Source: an uncultured bacterium (GTDB lineage Bacteria; Acidobacteriota; Thermoanaerobaculia; Multivoradales; JAHEKO01). From it: a DNA stretch of 48,069 nt. A model generated the notes under the pieces. The model was not told the origin of the DNA, searched no databases, and saw only the letters and a program-made list of their open reading frames with translations. Where the stretch lies: assembly GCA_905479655.1 (NCBI GenBank), contig CAJQNK010000061.1:1-48069 (forward strand), read 5' to 3'. Below are positions 26,530 through 37,108 of this stretch, in pieces. The position numbers and the translations under genes are program-made. Positions within the stretch are counted from its first letter, which is position 1, and every line of letters starts with the position of its first letter.

Positions 26530-27246
26530 TCACACTCCCCGGACCTCGGCGCCCCAGACCAGCTTGTGGAGCTGGAGCTGGAGTCGGACGGGAAGCCGGT
26601 CTCGGAGGATCCAACCGGCGAGCTCCTCGGGCTCGAGCTCACCCGCGACCGGGGAGAAGTGGACGGGCACCCGCTCGGCCACCCGATGGCGCTCGATCAC
26701 ATCCCGGGCCCAGCGGTAGTCCTCCTCGTCGGCGATGACGAGCTTGACCTCGTCGCCGGGCCGCAGAGCCTCGAGGTTGGGCCAGTGGTTCGCCTCCACC
26801 TCGCCGCTCCCCGGGCACTTGAGGTCCAGGATCGTGTGGACCCGGGGATCGACGGGGCGGATGTCCAGGCCGCCGCCGGTCTCGAGAAGAACCTCCAGCC
26901 CCCGGTCACACAGCCGTTCGAGCAGAGTCAGACAACCCGGCTGGAGCAACGGTTCCCCGCCGGTGACCTCCACCAGCGGGCACCCGAGACCCACCACCTC
27001 GTCGACCACCGCCTCGACGGTCCGCCACCGCCCCTGGTAGAAGCTGTACTCGGTGTCGCACCAACGGCAACGCATCTGACAGCCGGTGAGCCGCACCAGC
27101 ACGCACGGCCTACCCGCGTGGGTGGACTCCCCCTGGATGGAGTAGAAGATCTCGTGGATCCGCAGGCGCTCCGCCGCCGGGACGTCGGGGCGCGGCCCAG
27201 GATCGGGGCGGCTCCAGCCCTCGGGCCGGCGCCGACCGGGGCTCAT
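26530..27246 (-). CDS. queE: 7-carboxy-7-deazaguanine synthase QueE
   Basis: The protein has 238 aa, from ATG 27246, which overlaps the queD stop as ATGA. It is a radical-SAM enzyme that contracts 6-carboxytetrahydropterin to 7-carboxy-7-deazaguanine on the queuosine/preQ0 path. The cluster motif C-x3-C-x2-C is at Cys56, Cys60 and Cys63 (TGCQMRCRWCD). EIFYSIQGES at the start of the core, VTGGEPLLQ and the LDLKCPGSGE segment are family blocks. Shorter open sequence upstream of the chosen start belongs to queD in another frame. Coupled translation with queD supports the pathway assignment. Confidence 0.93.
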   Translation of the reverse strand: MSPGRRRPEGWSRPDPGPRPDVPAAERLRIHEIFYSIQGESTHAGRPCVLVRLTGCQMRCRWCDTEYSFYQGRWRTVEAVVDEVVGLGCPLVEVTGGEPLLQPGCLTLLERLCDRGLEVLLETGGGLDIRPVDPRVHTILDLKCPGSGEVEANHWPNLEALRPGDEVKLVIADEEDYRWARDVIERHRVAERVPVHFSPVAGELEPEELAGWILRDRLPVRLQLQLHKLVWGAEVRGV

Positions 27247-27632
27247 CGGGGAGCGCCCTGGGAGCCCTCGAAGCGGGCGCAGGCGGTCTCGGTCTCCCAC
27301 ACCTCGACCGCCGTCAGCCGGATCCTCTCCGGATCGGGGAGCCGCTTCTCGACCTCCTCGTAGACGTACTCGGCGAGCAGCTCCGCGGTCGTGTTGCGCT
27401 CGTCGAAGGGCGGGATGTCGTTGATCACCCGGTGGTCGAACGGGTCGAGGATCTCCTTTGCCATCGCCTTGAGATCCGCGAAGTCGAGAACCATGCCGAG
27501 CTCGTCGAGCTCGTCCGCGGCGACGTGGATCCGCACACGGTAGTTGTGGCCGTGGAGATTCTGGCAGCCGCCCCGGTGACCCCGAATCGCGTGGGCCGCC
27601 GAGAAGCTGAACTCCTTCGAGATCGAATACAT
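27243..27632 (-). CDS. queD: 6-carboxytetrahydropterin synthase QueD
   Basis: The protein has 129 aa. The ATG at 27632 is chosen because a GGAGG site lies 8 nt before it; an in-frame GTG 9 nt further upstream falls inside that site. It converts dihydroneopterin triphosphate to 6-carboxytetrahydropterin, the step before QueE. Zinc ligands His14 (SAAHAI), His27 and His29 (NLHGHNY) and the catalytic Cys23 are visible, as are the DFADLK and FDHRVIND segments. It overlaps queE by 4 nt and follows the epimerase gene by 33 nt. Confidence 0.94.
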   Translation of the reverse strand: MYSISKEFSFSAAHAIRGHRGGCQNLHGHNYRVRIHVAADELDELGMVLDFADLKAMAKEILDPFDHRVINDIPPFDERNTTAELLAEYVYEEVEKRLPDPERIRLTAVEVWETETACARFEGSQGAPR

Positions 27633-27665
27633 CGTGCGCACCTCCGGACCGGCCGGAGCCCGAGT

Positions 27666-28685
27666 CTATCGACCCCGGGCGCCACCGCCGTCGGCCGTCG
27701 CCCCATCGCCCGCCTCGCGTCTCCGATGGGCGAGCGCCGAGGGGAGGCCCTCATCGAGCCCCCGTGCCCGCCAACCCAGCTCCTCCCGGGCCCTCGAGTC
27801 GTCGAAGTTCCAGTGCCGCTCGAGGGTGCGCAACTGCTCGGAAGAGACCCTCGAAGGGCGGCCGAGCGCCGCCAACAAGGGCGACGCGATGCCCAGGCCG
27901 AGCCGCGCCACCGCCAGCGGAACGCGGACCCGGGGTGGCCGCACTCCGGCAACCGCGGCGACCTTGCGGGCCAGATCGTCGATCCGGATGGCCTCCCCCG
28001 CGAGCAGGTAGCCGCGGCCGGGGGGGGCACGGTCGATCACGCGCAGGATCCCGTCGACCACGTCTTCGACGTGGACCCAGCTGGTGATCCGGTCGCCGGC
28101 GACCAGGACGGGGTAGCCGGCACGGGCGAGGCGCGCCAGGAAGGCGTTGGCTCCGTCCGGTTTGGCCGGCGGTCCGTAGACCAGGCTGGGGAAGACCGTG
28201 TTGAGCGGCAGGCCCTTCTCCTCCCAGGCGCGGATCGCCCTTTCGCCCCGATGCTTCGTGTCGGCATAGGGAGTGGGCAGCGGCGCCAGGACCGGCGACT
28301 CCTCGTCGGCCGGCGAGCCGTCCCGACCGCTGCCGCCGAAGAAGGCCATCGACGAGACCGAGAGAAAGCGGCCGACTCCCAGCTTGTAGGCGAGGGAGGC
28401 GACGTTGTCGCTGCCTTCGACGTTGACGCGTTCCATCTCCTCGGGAGGACGGTGCTGTCCTACGACGGCGGCGGCGTGCACCGCCCAGTCGCAACCGGAC
28501 ATCGCCTCCCGCAGGGAGTAGCGATCCGTGACGTCGCCCTCGAGGCACACCGCACCGGACCGCTCCAGGTCCCGCGCGCGCGCCGGGTCCCGCACCACGC
28601 AACGCAGCTCGAAGCGCCGGGCGAGGAGCGCGCGCGCCAGCTCGCCCCCGATATAGCCGGTCGCTCCGGTGAGGCAGATCCGCAT
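27666..28685 (-). CDS. NAD(P)-dependent epimerase/dehydratase (extended SDR)
   Basis: The protein has 339 aa from ATG 28685, just downstream of a GAAGAGA site. Fourteen in-frame codons upstream are not conserved in character. It begins with the Rossmann motif GATGYIGG. DVTDRYSL follows the second strand, the catalytic Ser lies in SVSSMAFFGG, and the active-site pair is Tyr-x-x-x-Lys in YADTKHRGE. It resembles NAD-dependent sugar or dihydroflavonol-4-reductase-like epimerases. The substrate cannot be told from sequence. It probably begins an operon with queD and queE, but no known queuosine step needs it. Confidence 0.82.
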   Translation of the reverse strand: MRICLTGATGYIGGELARALLARRFELRCVVRDPARARDLERSGAVCLEGDVTDRYSLREAMSGCDWAVHAAAVVGQHRPPEEMERVNVEGSDNVASLAYKLGVGRFLSVSSMAFFGGSGRDGSPADEESPVLAPLPTPYADTKHRGERAIRAWEEKGLPLNTVFPSLVYGPPAKPDGANAFLARLARAGYPVLVAGDRITSWVHVEDVVDGILRVIDRAPPGRGYLLAGEAIRIDDLARKVAAVAGVRPPRVRVPLAVARLGLGIASPLLAALGRPSRVSSEQLRTLERHWNFDDSRAREELGWRARGLDEGLPSALAHRRREAGDGATADGGGARGR

Positions 28686-28812
28686 TCTCTTCGTCCGCTC
28701 GGAAACCTGGCAAGGCCCTTGCTTCATTCAGGAGACAGCGAAGGAAAGGGCCGGTGATCGTCACCCGCCCGGAGCTGCCGACAGAGCGCTCCCCTTCAGC
28801 TCCCTCTCCTCG

Positions 28813-28850
28813 CCCGCGCCGCCCCCCTCCGAACGGCGCGGGTTCTTTTT
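28813..28850 (+). terminator. intrinsic terminator facing the plus strand
   Basis: A perfect 9-bp stem (28813-28821 CCCGCGCCG with 28834-28842 CGGCGCGGG) and a 12-nt loop are followed by TTCTTTTT (28843-28850) on the plus strand. It lies between two minus-strand genes, so it terminates no annotated gene. The minus orientation has no T-tract. Confidence 0.7.
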
Positions 28851-28865
28851 GCGCCGGCGAGCTCC

Positions 28866-31643
<2,778 letters not shown>

Positions 31644-31790
31644 CGATCAGCCTCCTGGGGGTGGCGGGTTCTCAGGGATGCGTGCGAGGGCCAGAGCCGG
31701 CTCACGCTACATCTCACCTTATCCCATCGGCTCCGGCGGGCCGGCGGGTACCGCGGCCTCTCCCGGAGGCGCCGAGGGGCGGTGGGCAGG

Positions 31791-31903
31791 TCTCACGCAA
31801 AGGCGCGAAGGCGCAAAGGAACCCCAGGGGATGCTCCGACCGGAGCGCCCAGCGAGCTCCTCATCGTCTCTGCGGCTTCGCGTCTTCGCGTCTTGGCGTG
31901 AGA
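31791..31903. repeat. palindromic repeat element of dispersed type
   Basis: This lies in the 306-nt stretch (31644-31949) without a gene. Arms 31791-31817 and 31877-31903 are inverted copies, 23 of 27 positions matching. Each arm is itself three tandem 8-bp units (CGCAAAGG, CGCGAAGG, CGCAAAGG in the left arm). The centre carries a second small palindrome, GCTCCGACCGGAGC (31833-31846). The motif resembles a widespread intergenic repeat whose read-through translates as LRLRVFASWREI-like peptides. The rest of the stretch, 31644-31790, shows nothing clear. Confidence 0.75.
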
Positions 31904-31949
31904 TCCCACTACGCAGCGGAGCGACCCCCGAGGAAGACCACCCCCCCGC

Positions 31950-33188
31950 TCACGGCACCTCGGCCTCGATCGGCGACCCCGCGGCCTCCCCCTCCTCCAC
32001 CGCCCGCCGCCCGTCCCCACCCGCCACCGGACGGACAGTGACCACCGCGAACACACACGTCGCCATCACGATGCCGCCGGCGATCCAGAACGGCACCGCG
32101 ATGCCGACGTGCTCGAAGACGGCCCCGGCCCAGATCGGGCCGATCATGCGGGCGACGCCGCCGAAGGACTGCTGGACGCCGAGCATCAGGCCGGTGCGGC
32201 CCTCGGGGGCCCGATGGGAGACCTGGGAGGTGGTCGCGGGGAAGAGGAGGGCAGTGCCGACCGGCACTAGGACGACCGCCGCCGCCAGGCCGAGAATGCT
32301 CTCGGGCAGGGGGATCAGGATCATGCCCAGGGCGACCGAGAAGGCGCCCACCCGGATCAGCTTGACCTCGCCCAACCAGCGCACCATGGGCCCCAGGACC
32401 ACGGTCCGCATGAGCACCGACACCGCTCCGACATAGACGTACAACCAGCCGATCGTCTGTTCGTTGGCCCCGAACTCCCGCTCGAGATACAGCGCGATGA
32501 CGCCGTTCATCGCCATGAAGGCCATCATCGCCGAGGCGTAGATCCAGACCAGGGCGCTGATCGACGAGCGGGGCCGTCTCACCACCTCGAGCATCGCCCG
32601 CCGCACGTCGCCCTTCATCGGCTCCTTCTTATTTCGCGGCGCGGACGGCTCGGGCAGCAGGCGCCAGGCGAAGGCGAAGTTGAGCACGCACAGGCCGGCG
32701 GCGACGAAACCCGGCGCCGCGGGGCCGAGGGAGGCGGCGAGCGACCCGACAGCCGGTCCGATGGTGACCCCGGCCGACGCCGCGGCGGTGATCCAGCCGA
32801 GGGCCTTGGCCCGTTGGTTCGAGGGCACCGTGTCGCTGACATAGGCCTGCACCACGCCGACGGTGCCACCGCCGGCGCCCTGGACGAAGCGCGACAGGAA
32901 GAGCATCCAGACGGAGGTCGCGAGGCCGAAGACGACGTAGGCCGCCGCGGCGACCAGCGTTCCGGCCAGGATCACGGGGCGGCGACCCAGGCGATCCGAG
33001 AGCTTGCCCCAGAGGGGCGCGGTCGTGAGCTGCGCGAAGGCGAAGGCCGAGACCAGGGCCCCCACGATCGAGGCGTCGCCCCCCAGTCGCTCCGCGTAGA
33101 ACGGCAGGAGCGGCAGGACCACGAAGAAGCCCACCATGTCCACAAACACCGTGCCCATGAGGACGGAGAGCCGTCTCAGGTCGTCCAC
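31950..33188 (-). CDS. MFS transporter, DHA1/TetA-like
   Basis: The protein has 412 aa with a GTG start at 33188, 19 nt after the permease gene. It has twelve predicted helices. The A-motif is GKLSDRLGRRPV in the first cytoplasmic loop, and the C-motif-like stretch is GWITAAASAGVTIGPAVGS in helix 5. This is the drug:H+ antiporter-1 pattern of TetA-like efflux pumps. The substrate is not identifiable. It is the last gene of the ABC/PIG-L unit and could export a product of that pathway. Confidence 0.82.
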   Translation of the reverse strand: MDDLRRLSVLMGTVFVDMVGFFVVLPLLPFYAERLGGDASIVGALVSAFAFAQLTTAPLWGKLSDRLGRRPVILAGTLVAAAAYVVFGLATSVWMLFLSRFVQGAGGGTVGVVQAYVSDTVPSNQRAKALGWITAAASAGVTIGPAVGSLAASLGPAAPGFVAAGLCVLNFAFAWRLLPEPSAPRNKKEPMKGDVRRAMLEVVRRPRSSISALVWIYASAMMAFMAMNGVIALYLEREFGANEQTIGWLYVYVGAVSVLMRTVVLGPMVRWLGEVKLIRVGAFSVALGMILIPLPESILGLAAAVVLVPVGTALLFPATTSQVSHRAPEGRTGLMLGVQQSFGGVARMIGPIWAGAVFEHVGIAVPFWIAGGIVMATCVFAVVTVRPVAGGDGRRAVEEGEAAGSPIEAEVP

Positions 33189-33207
33189 GGGCCCGCCTCT
33201 CCCCGGA

Positions 33208-34857
33208 TCATCGGGTCTCCTCCTGCCGCTCCCAGAGGACGAACGCGGCGCCTCCGAGGATCATGAGCAGGACGCCGTAGACGGCCGCGACGCCGGTCTC
33301 CTGCAACCGCAGGCTCGACAGCATCTCGATGGAGATGGGTCGCGTGTCGTAGGTGTAGAGCACGATGGAGGTGACGAAGTCGCCCAGCGCCGTGATGAAG
33401 GCGATGGCCGCCCCCGCCACCAGCGCGGGGCGGATCATGGGCAACGTCACACGCCAGACCGTCCGCAGCCGCCCCGCGCCCAACGAGGCGGCGGCCTCCT
33501 CCAGGGCGGGATCGAGCTGCGCCAGGCCCGCGAAGGCGGCGCGGCCGGTGAGCGGCAGGCTCCGCACGAGGTAGGCCAGCGGCAGGATCCACGGCGTCCC
33601 CACCAGGACGATGCGGCCCAGGTGGGGTGCGTGGACGCTGAAGGTCGTGGCCAGGGCGATGGCGAAGACGGTGCCGGGCACCGCCCACGGCACGCTCACC
33701 AGGACCTGCAGCGCCGAGCCCAGACGACCGCGCACCCTGCCCGCCGCGCGCGCCGAGCCGAGACCGAGGGAGACGGCCCCCACCGTGGCCGCCACGGCCA
33801 TCCACAGGGAGTTCACCACCGGCCGCAGGCGCTCGGGCTGCTCGAGCAGCGAGGCGTAGTTGCCGGTGTCGAGCACCGGCGGCAGCAGCTCCGTCGTCCA
33901 GGTGGAGGGCGGCACGAAGGAGATCAGGAGCAGGGTGAAGTGGGGCAGGAGAAGCACCAGGGTCAGGCCCCAGCCGGCGACGGCGGCGGCGCCCCGCGCC
34001 CAGGCGCTCGCCAGGCGGTGACGCGCCGGGGCGACGCCGCGCAGCGTGCCGGCCACCTCGCGTCCCCGGTCCACCCGTAGCATGCCCACCAGCCCGAGGA
34101 GGGCCAGGGCCGCCAGGACCAGGGTCTCGACCCGCGCCATCCCGTCCTGCCCGTTGAGCTTCGAGGCGACGATCTGGGTGGTCATCACCCGGAAGCCACC
34201 GCCGAAGATGTACGGGGCGGAAAACGAGGCCAGCGAGGTCATGAAGGTGAGAAGCGCCGCGCCGGTGACCGCCGGGCGCAGGAGCGGCAGAGTGACGGTT
34301 CGCAGGGTGCGCAGGCGCCCCGCCCCGAGCATGGCCGCGGCCTCGAGCATGGAGGCGTCGAGGCGCTTCAGCGCCGACCGGGTGAACAGATAGAAGTAGA
34401 CGTACATCGAGTAGGCGTGGACCAGAAGGATCGCCCCCGGCCCCACCAGCCGCCACGGGGACTCCTCGAGACCGAGAAGCTCCTGCAGCCCGCGGGCCAC
34501 GAAGCCGCTCTCGCCGTACAGGAAGAGAAACGCCATGACGCCGACCAGGGGCGGCAGCGCGACGGGCAGGGCGACCAGCCCGCCCAGCCAGCGTCGGCCG
34601 GGGAACTCCGTCCGCTCGAACAGGAAGGCCAGGGGCACGCCGACGACTCCCGCGAGCGCCACGGAGGCGAGGGAGATCCAGAGGCTGCGCCAGAGCGCCT
34701 GCCACTCGTCGACCCGGCTCGCGAACTCCCGGACGTGGCCCAGGGTCCACGCCTCGGGGTAGCCGAGAGCCTCGAGAAGGGTGATGGCCAGGGGGTAGCC
34801 CACCAGCCACAGGAGGACCAGGGCCAACACTCCCGCCGCCGCTCGACGACCGCTCAA
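33208..34857 (-). CDS. ABC transporter permease, fused FbpB/ThiP-type
   Basis: The protein has 549 aa, with a TTG start at 34857 that overlaps the ATPase stop by two bases (TTGA). It contains two permease halves, each with an EAA loop (LEAAAMLGAGRLRTLRTVTLP; LEEAAASLGAGRLRTVWRVTLP, coupling sites only). About twelve hydrophobic helices are predicted. Family relatives import ferric iron, thiamine, 2-aminoethylphosphonate or polyamines. The solute-binding protein of this cluster lacks the paired tyrosines of the iron type, so the substrate is open. Confidence 0.82.
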   Translation of the reverse strand: MSGRRAAAGVLALVLLWLVGYPLAITLLEALGYPEAWTLGHVREFASRVDEWQALWRSLWISLASVALAGVVGVPLAFLFERTEFPGRRWLGGLVALPVALPPLVGVMAFLFLYGESGFVARGLQELLGLEESPWRLVGPGAILLVHAYSMYVYFYLFTRSALKRLDASMLEAAAMLGAGRLRTLRTVTLPLLRPAVTGAALLTFMTSLASFSAPYIFGGGFRVMTTQIVASKLNGQDGMARVETLVLAALALLGLVGMLRVDRGREVAGTLRGVAPARHRLASAWARGAAAVAGWGLTLVLLLPHFTLLLISFVPPSTWTTELLPPVLDTGNYASLLEQPERLRPVVNSLWMAVAATVGAVSLGLGSARAAGRVRGRLGSALQVLVSVPWAVPGTVFAIALATTFSVHAPHLGRIVLVGTPWILPLAYLVRSLPLTGRAAFAGLAQLDPALEEAAASLGAGRLRTVWRVTLPMIRPALVAGAAIAFITALGDFVTSIVLYTYDTRPISIEMLSSLRLQETGVAAVYGVLLMILGGAAFVLWERQEETR

Positions 34858-35942
34858 TCCTCCACCCGATCCCCGTCGAACCGGAACAGCCAGGGCCGGA
34901 GCTCGTCGAGCCGTGGAGCCACCCCGACCTGGTCCCCCTCGCTCGCGGCGTCGGGCCCGGAGAGCACCTCCGCCTCGTCCCCCCGGGCGAGCGCCACGGT
35001 GTAGTAGGTGAGGGGACCCGCGTAGCGCCGGTCGACCACCCGGCCCGGTAGCGCCTGCGGCTCGTCGGGGGAGACGAGAGCGAGTCCCTCGGGGCGCACG
35101 ACCAGCTCGACGGGCAGGCCCGTCGCCTCGGGGGTCCAGCCGTCGGCCGCCCAGGAGACCGTCGCCCCCTCGGCGCCGCGGGCGATCGTCACCCTCCCGC
35201 CCTCGGCGCCGTGACCGTCGAGGACCGTCGACCGCCCCACGAAGGAGGCGACGAAGCGGGTGGCCGGCTCGAGGTAGAGCTCCTCGGGGCGGCCCACCTG
35301 GTGCAGGCGGCCGCGCTCGAGGACCGCCACCCGACCCCCGAGGTCGAACGCCTCCTCCTGCTCGTGGGTCACGAACACGGTGGTGATGCCGATGCGCCGG
35401 ATGGCCTCCTTGAGCTGGCGGCGCGTGCGCTCCCGGAGCGTCGGATCGAGGTTCGAGAGGGGCTCGTCGAGCAGCAGCATCCGGGGCTCCGGCGCCAGCG
35501 CGCGGGCCAGGGCCACGCGCTGCTGCTGCCCGCCCGAGAGCTGCGAGACCCGCCGGCGCTCGAAGCCGGCGAGGTCCACGAGCTCGAGCATCTCGGCGAC
35601 CCGCTGCCGCGCTCCCGCCGCGTCGAGGTCGCCCGAGTCGAGGCCGAAGGCGACGTTCTCGCCGACGTCCAGGTGGGGAAAGAGGGCATAGTGCTGGAAG
35701 ACCATCCCGAATCGCCGTCGCGCCGGCGGCAACGGCGTGAGGTCGACCCCGCCCAGCTCCACACTCCCGGCGTCGGGTCGCTCGAACCCCGCCAGGAGCC
35801 GCAGCAGGGTCGTCTTGCCGCTGCCGCTGGGCCCCAGAAGCGCCAGGATCTCGCCCTCCTCCACCTCGAGCGAGACCGCGTCGAGGACGTGCAGGTCGCC
35901 GAAGCTCTTGTCGAGGTCGCGCAGTCGGAGGTAGGCGGTCAC
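34854..35942 (-). CDS. ABC transporter ATP-binding protein, PotA/FbpC-type
   Basis: The protein has 362 aa from GTG 35942; open sequence upstream is shadow. Walker A GPSGSGKTT (37-45), Q-loop VFQ, signature LSGGQ (135-139), Walker B MLLLDEP (155-161) and H-loop VTHEQ are intact. A C-terminal TOBE-like domain follows (about 285-362). It pairs with the fused permease downstream. There is a 116-nt gap between it and the binding-protein gene, without a recognised feature. Confidence 0.85.
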   Translation of the reverse strand: MTAYLRLRDLDKSFGDLHVLDAVSLEVEEGEILALLGPSGSGKTTLLRLLAGFERPDAGSVELGGVDLTPLPPARRRFGMVFQHYALFPHLDVGENVAFGLDSGDLDAAGARQRVAEMLELVDLAGFERRRVSQLSGGQQQRVALARALAPEPRMLLLDEPLSNLDPTLRERTRRQLKEAIRRIGITTVFVTHEQEEAFDLGGRVAVLERGRLHQVGRPEELYLEPATRFVASFVGRSTVLDGHGAEGGRVTIARGAEGATVSWAADGWTPEATGLPVELVVRPEGLALVSPDEPQALPGRVVDRRYAGPLTYYTVALARGDEAEVLSGPDAASEGDQVGVAPRLDELRPWLFRFDGDRVED

Positions 35943-36058
35943 GGGCTCTCTACGGTCTCGTGTTCGGGGGGTTGCGGAAGGGGTCCCGGTCGGGTTCGGA
36001 GGAACGTCTCGCGGTTCGGGAGCCACGGCGGTCGGGTCCGGGAGCGAGCGCGCCGGGA

Positions 36059-37108
36059 TCAGTCGTCGGAGCGGCCCCGGATCTCCCGGTCCCACCGGGC
36101 CATCCAATCGCGACCCTCGCGACCCACGAGCTCCCAGTCCACCTCGGCGACGGTCATCTCGGACAGCGCCTCGGCCGCCCACTCCGGGAGCTCGTCGGCC
36201 GGCAGGTCGACCCGCGCCGGCAGGCGGTAGGCCTCCCGGGCCGCGAGGAGCAGCGCCTCCCGCGAGCCGATCCACTCGACGAACTGCCGCGCCACCTCGG
36301 GCTGGGGTCCGCCCACGACGACCCCGACGGAGTCGTCGATCACCGGCGTGCCGCTGGTAGCGAAACGGTAGCCCAGCGGCGCACCGCGCTGGCGCTGGAA
36401 CAGGATGTCGGTGAGCTCCCACATGGTCACCAGGCCCTCCTGACGCATGATCTTCTCGTGCAGCAGGGCCGGGCTCTGGACGTACTCGCGCGTCTGCCCG
36501 TCGAGTCGTCGGAGCCAGTCGAAGCCGGCCTCCACGTCACCGGTCTCGGCCACCGAGCGCGACAGGATCATGCCGAACAGCGTCCTCATCGTGCCACTCG
36601 CCAGGGGATCCCGGATGATGATCTCGTCCTTCCAGCGCGGATCCAGGAGGTCGTCCCAGTCGGCCGGCGCCTCCGCCTCGTCGAGAGCCGCCTCGTTGTA
36701 CACCAGGATCGGCGGCGTCCGGTAGAGGCCGAAGTAGCGGCCGCCGGCGTCGCGGGCCTCCGGCGGCAGGTGGACGGCCCAGCTCGGCTCCCACGGCTCG
36801 AGCAGCCCCTCGGCCGCGCCCCGGGCGAAGATCGTGGCCGGCCCACCAAACCAGACGTCGCACTGGGGGTTGGCCGCCTCGGAGCGGATCCGGTCGTAGA
36901 CCTCCTGGGAGCCCATGTCGAGCCACCGGACGTCCACCCCGGGCTGCCGCTCCTCGTAGGTGCGCTCCATCAGGGTCAGGAGATCGCGACCGTGGGGCGA
37001 GTAGAGCACCAGCGGGGTGCGGCCGTCGCCGCAGCCCGCCGTGCCCAGAGCCGACAGGGCCAGGGCCGCGAGCCCCAGGAGGAGGGTCCAGCCGTCGCGC
37101 GCTCTCAT
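36059..37108 (-). CDS. ABC transporter solute-binding lipoprotein
   Basis: The protein has 349 aa. The ATG at 37108 overlaps the PIG-L stop as ATGA. A signal peptide ends in a lipobox TAGC (Cys26). The mature part is a periplasmic binding fold (PLVLYSPHG, CDVWFGGPATIFA, PPILVYNEAAL, FVEWIGSREALLLAAREAYRLP). It belongs to the Fe(3+)/thiamine/phosphonate/polyamine superfamily of family-1/2 binding proteins. It lacks the Tyr-Tyr pair of ferric binders; the equivalent helix reads VTMWELTDILFQ. The ligand is therefore unknown. The coupling to a secreted deacetylase suggests a deacetylated product, as an inference. Confidence 0.8.
   Translation of the reverse strand: MRARDGWTLLLGLAALALSALGTAGCGDGRTPLVLYSPHGRDLLTLMERTYEERQPGVDVRWLDMGSQEVYDRIRSEAANPQCDVWFGGPATIFARGAAEGLLEPWEPSWAVHLPPEARDAGGRYFGLYRTPPILVYNEAALDEAEAPADWDDLLDPRWKDEIIIRDPLASGTMRTLFGMILSRSVAETGDVEAGFDWLRRLDGQTREYVQSPALLHEKIMRQEGLVTMWELTDILFQRQRGAPLGYRFATSGTPVIDDSVGVVVGGPQPEVARQFVEWIGSREALLLAAREAYRLPARVDLPADELPEWAAEALSEMTVAEVDWELVGREGRDWMARWDREIRGRSDD

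Noticed and set aside
27243..28865. preQ1 riboswitch before the que genes
   Set aside because: No preQ1 aptamer pattern (short stem-loop with A-rich tail) is visible in 27633-27665 or before the epimerase gene.
31791..31903. CRISPR-like short tandem units
   Set aside because: The units are 8 bp with no spacers and are inverted between arms, which fits a palindromic element, not a CRISPR array.
31950..33188. Tetracycline resistance determinant
   Set aside because: It is a generic DHA1 MFS protein inside a metabolic gene cluster; nothing in the sequence assigns a drug substrate.
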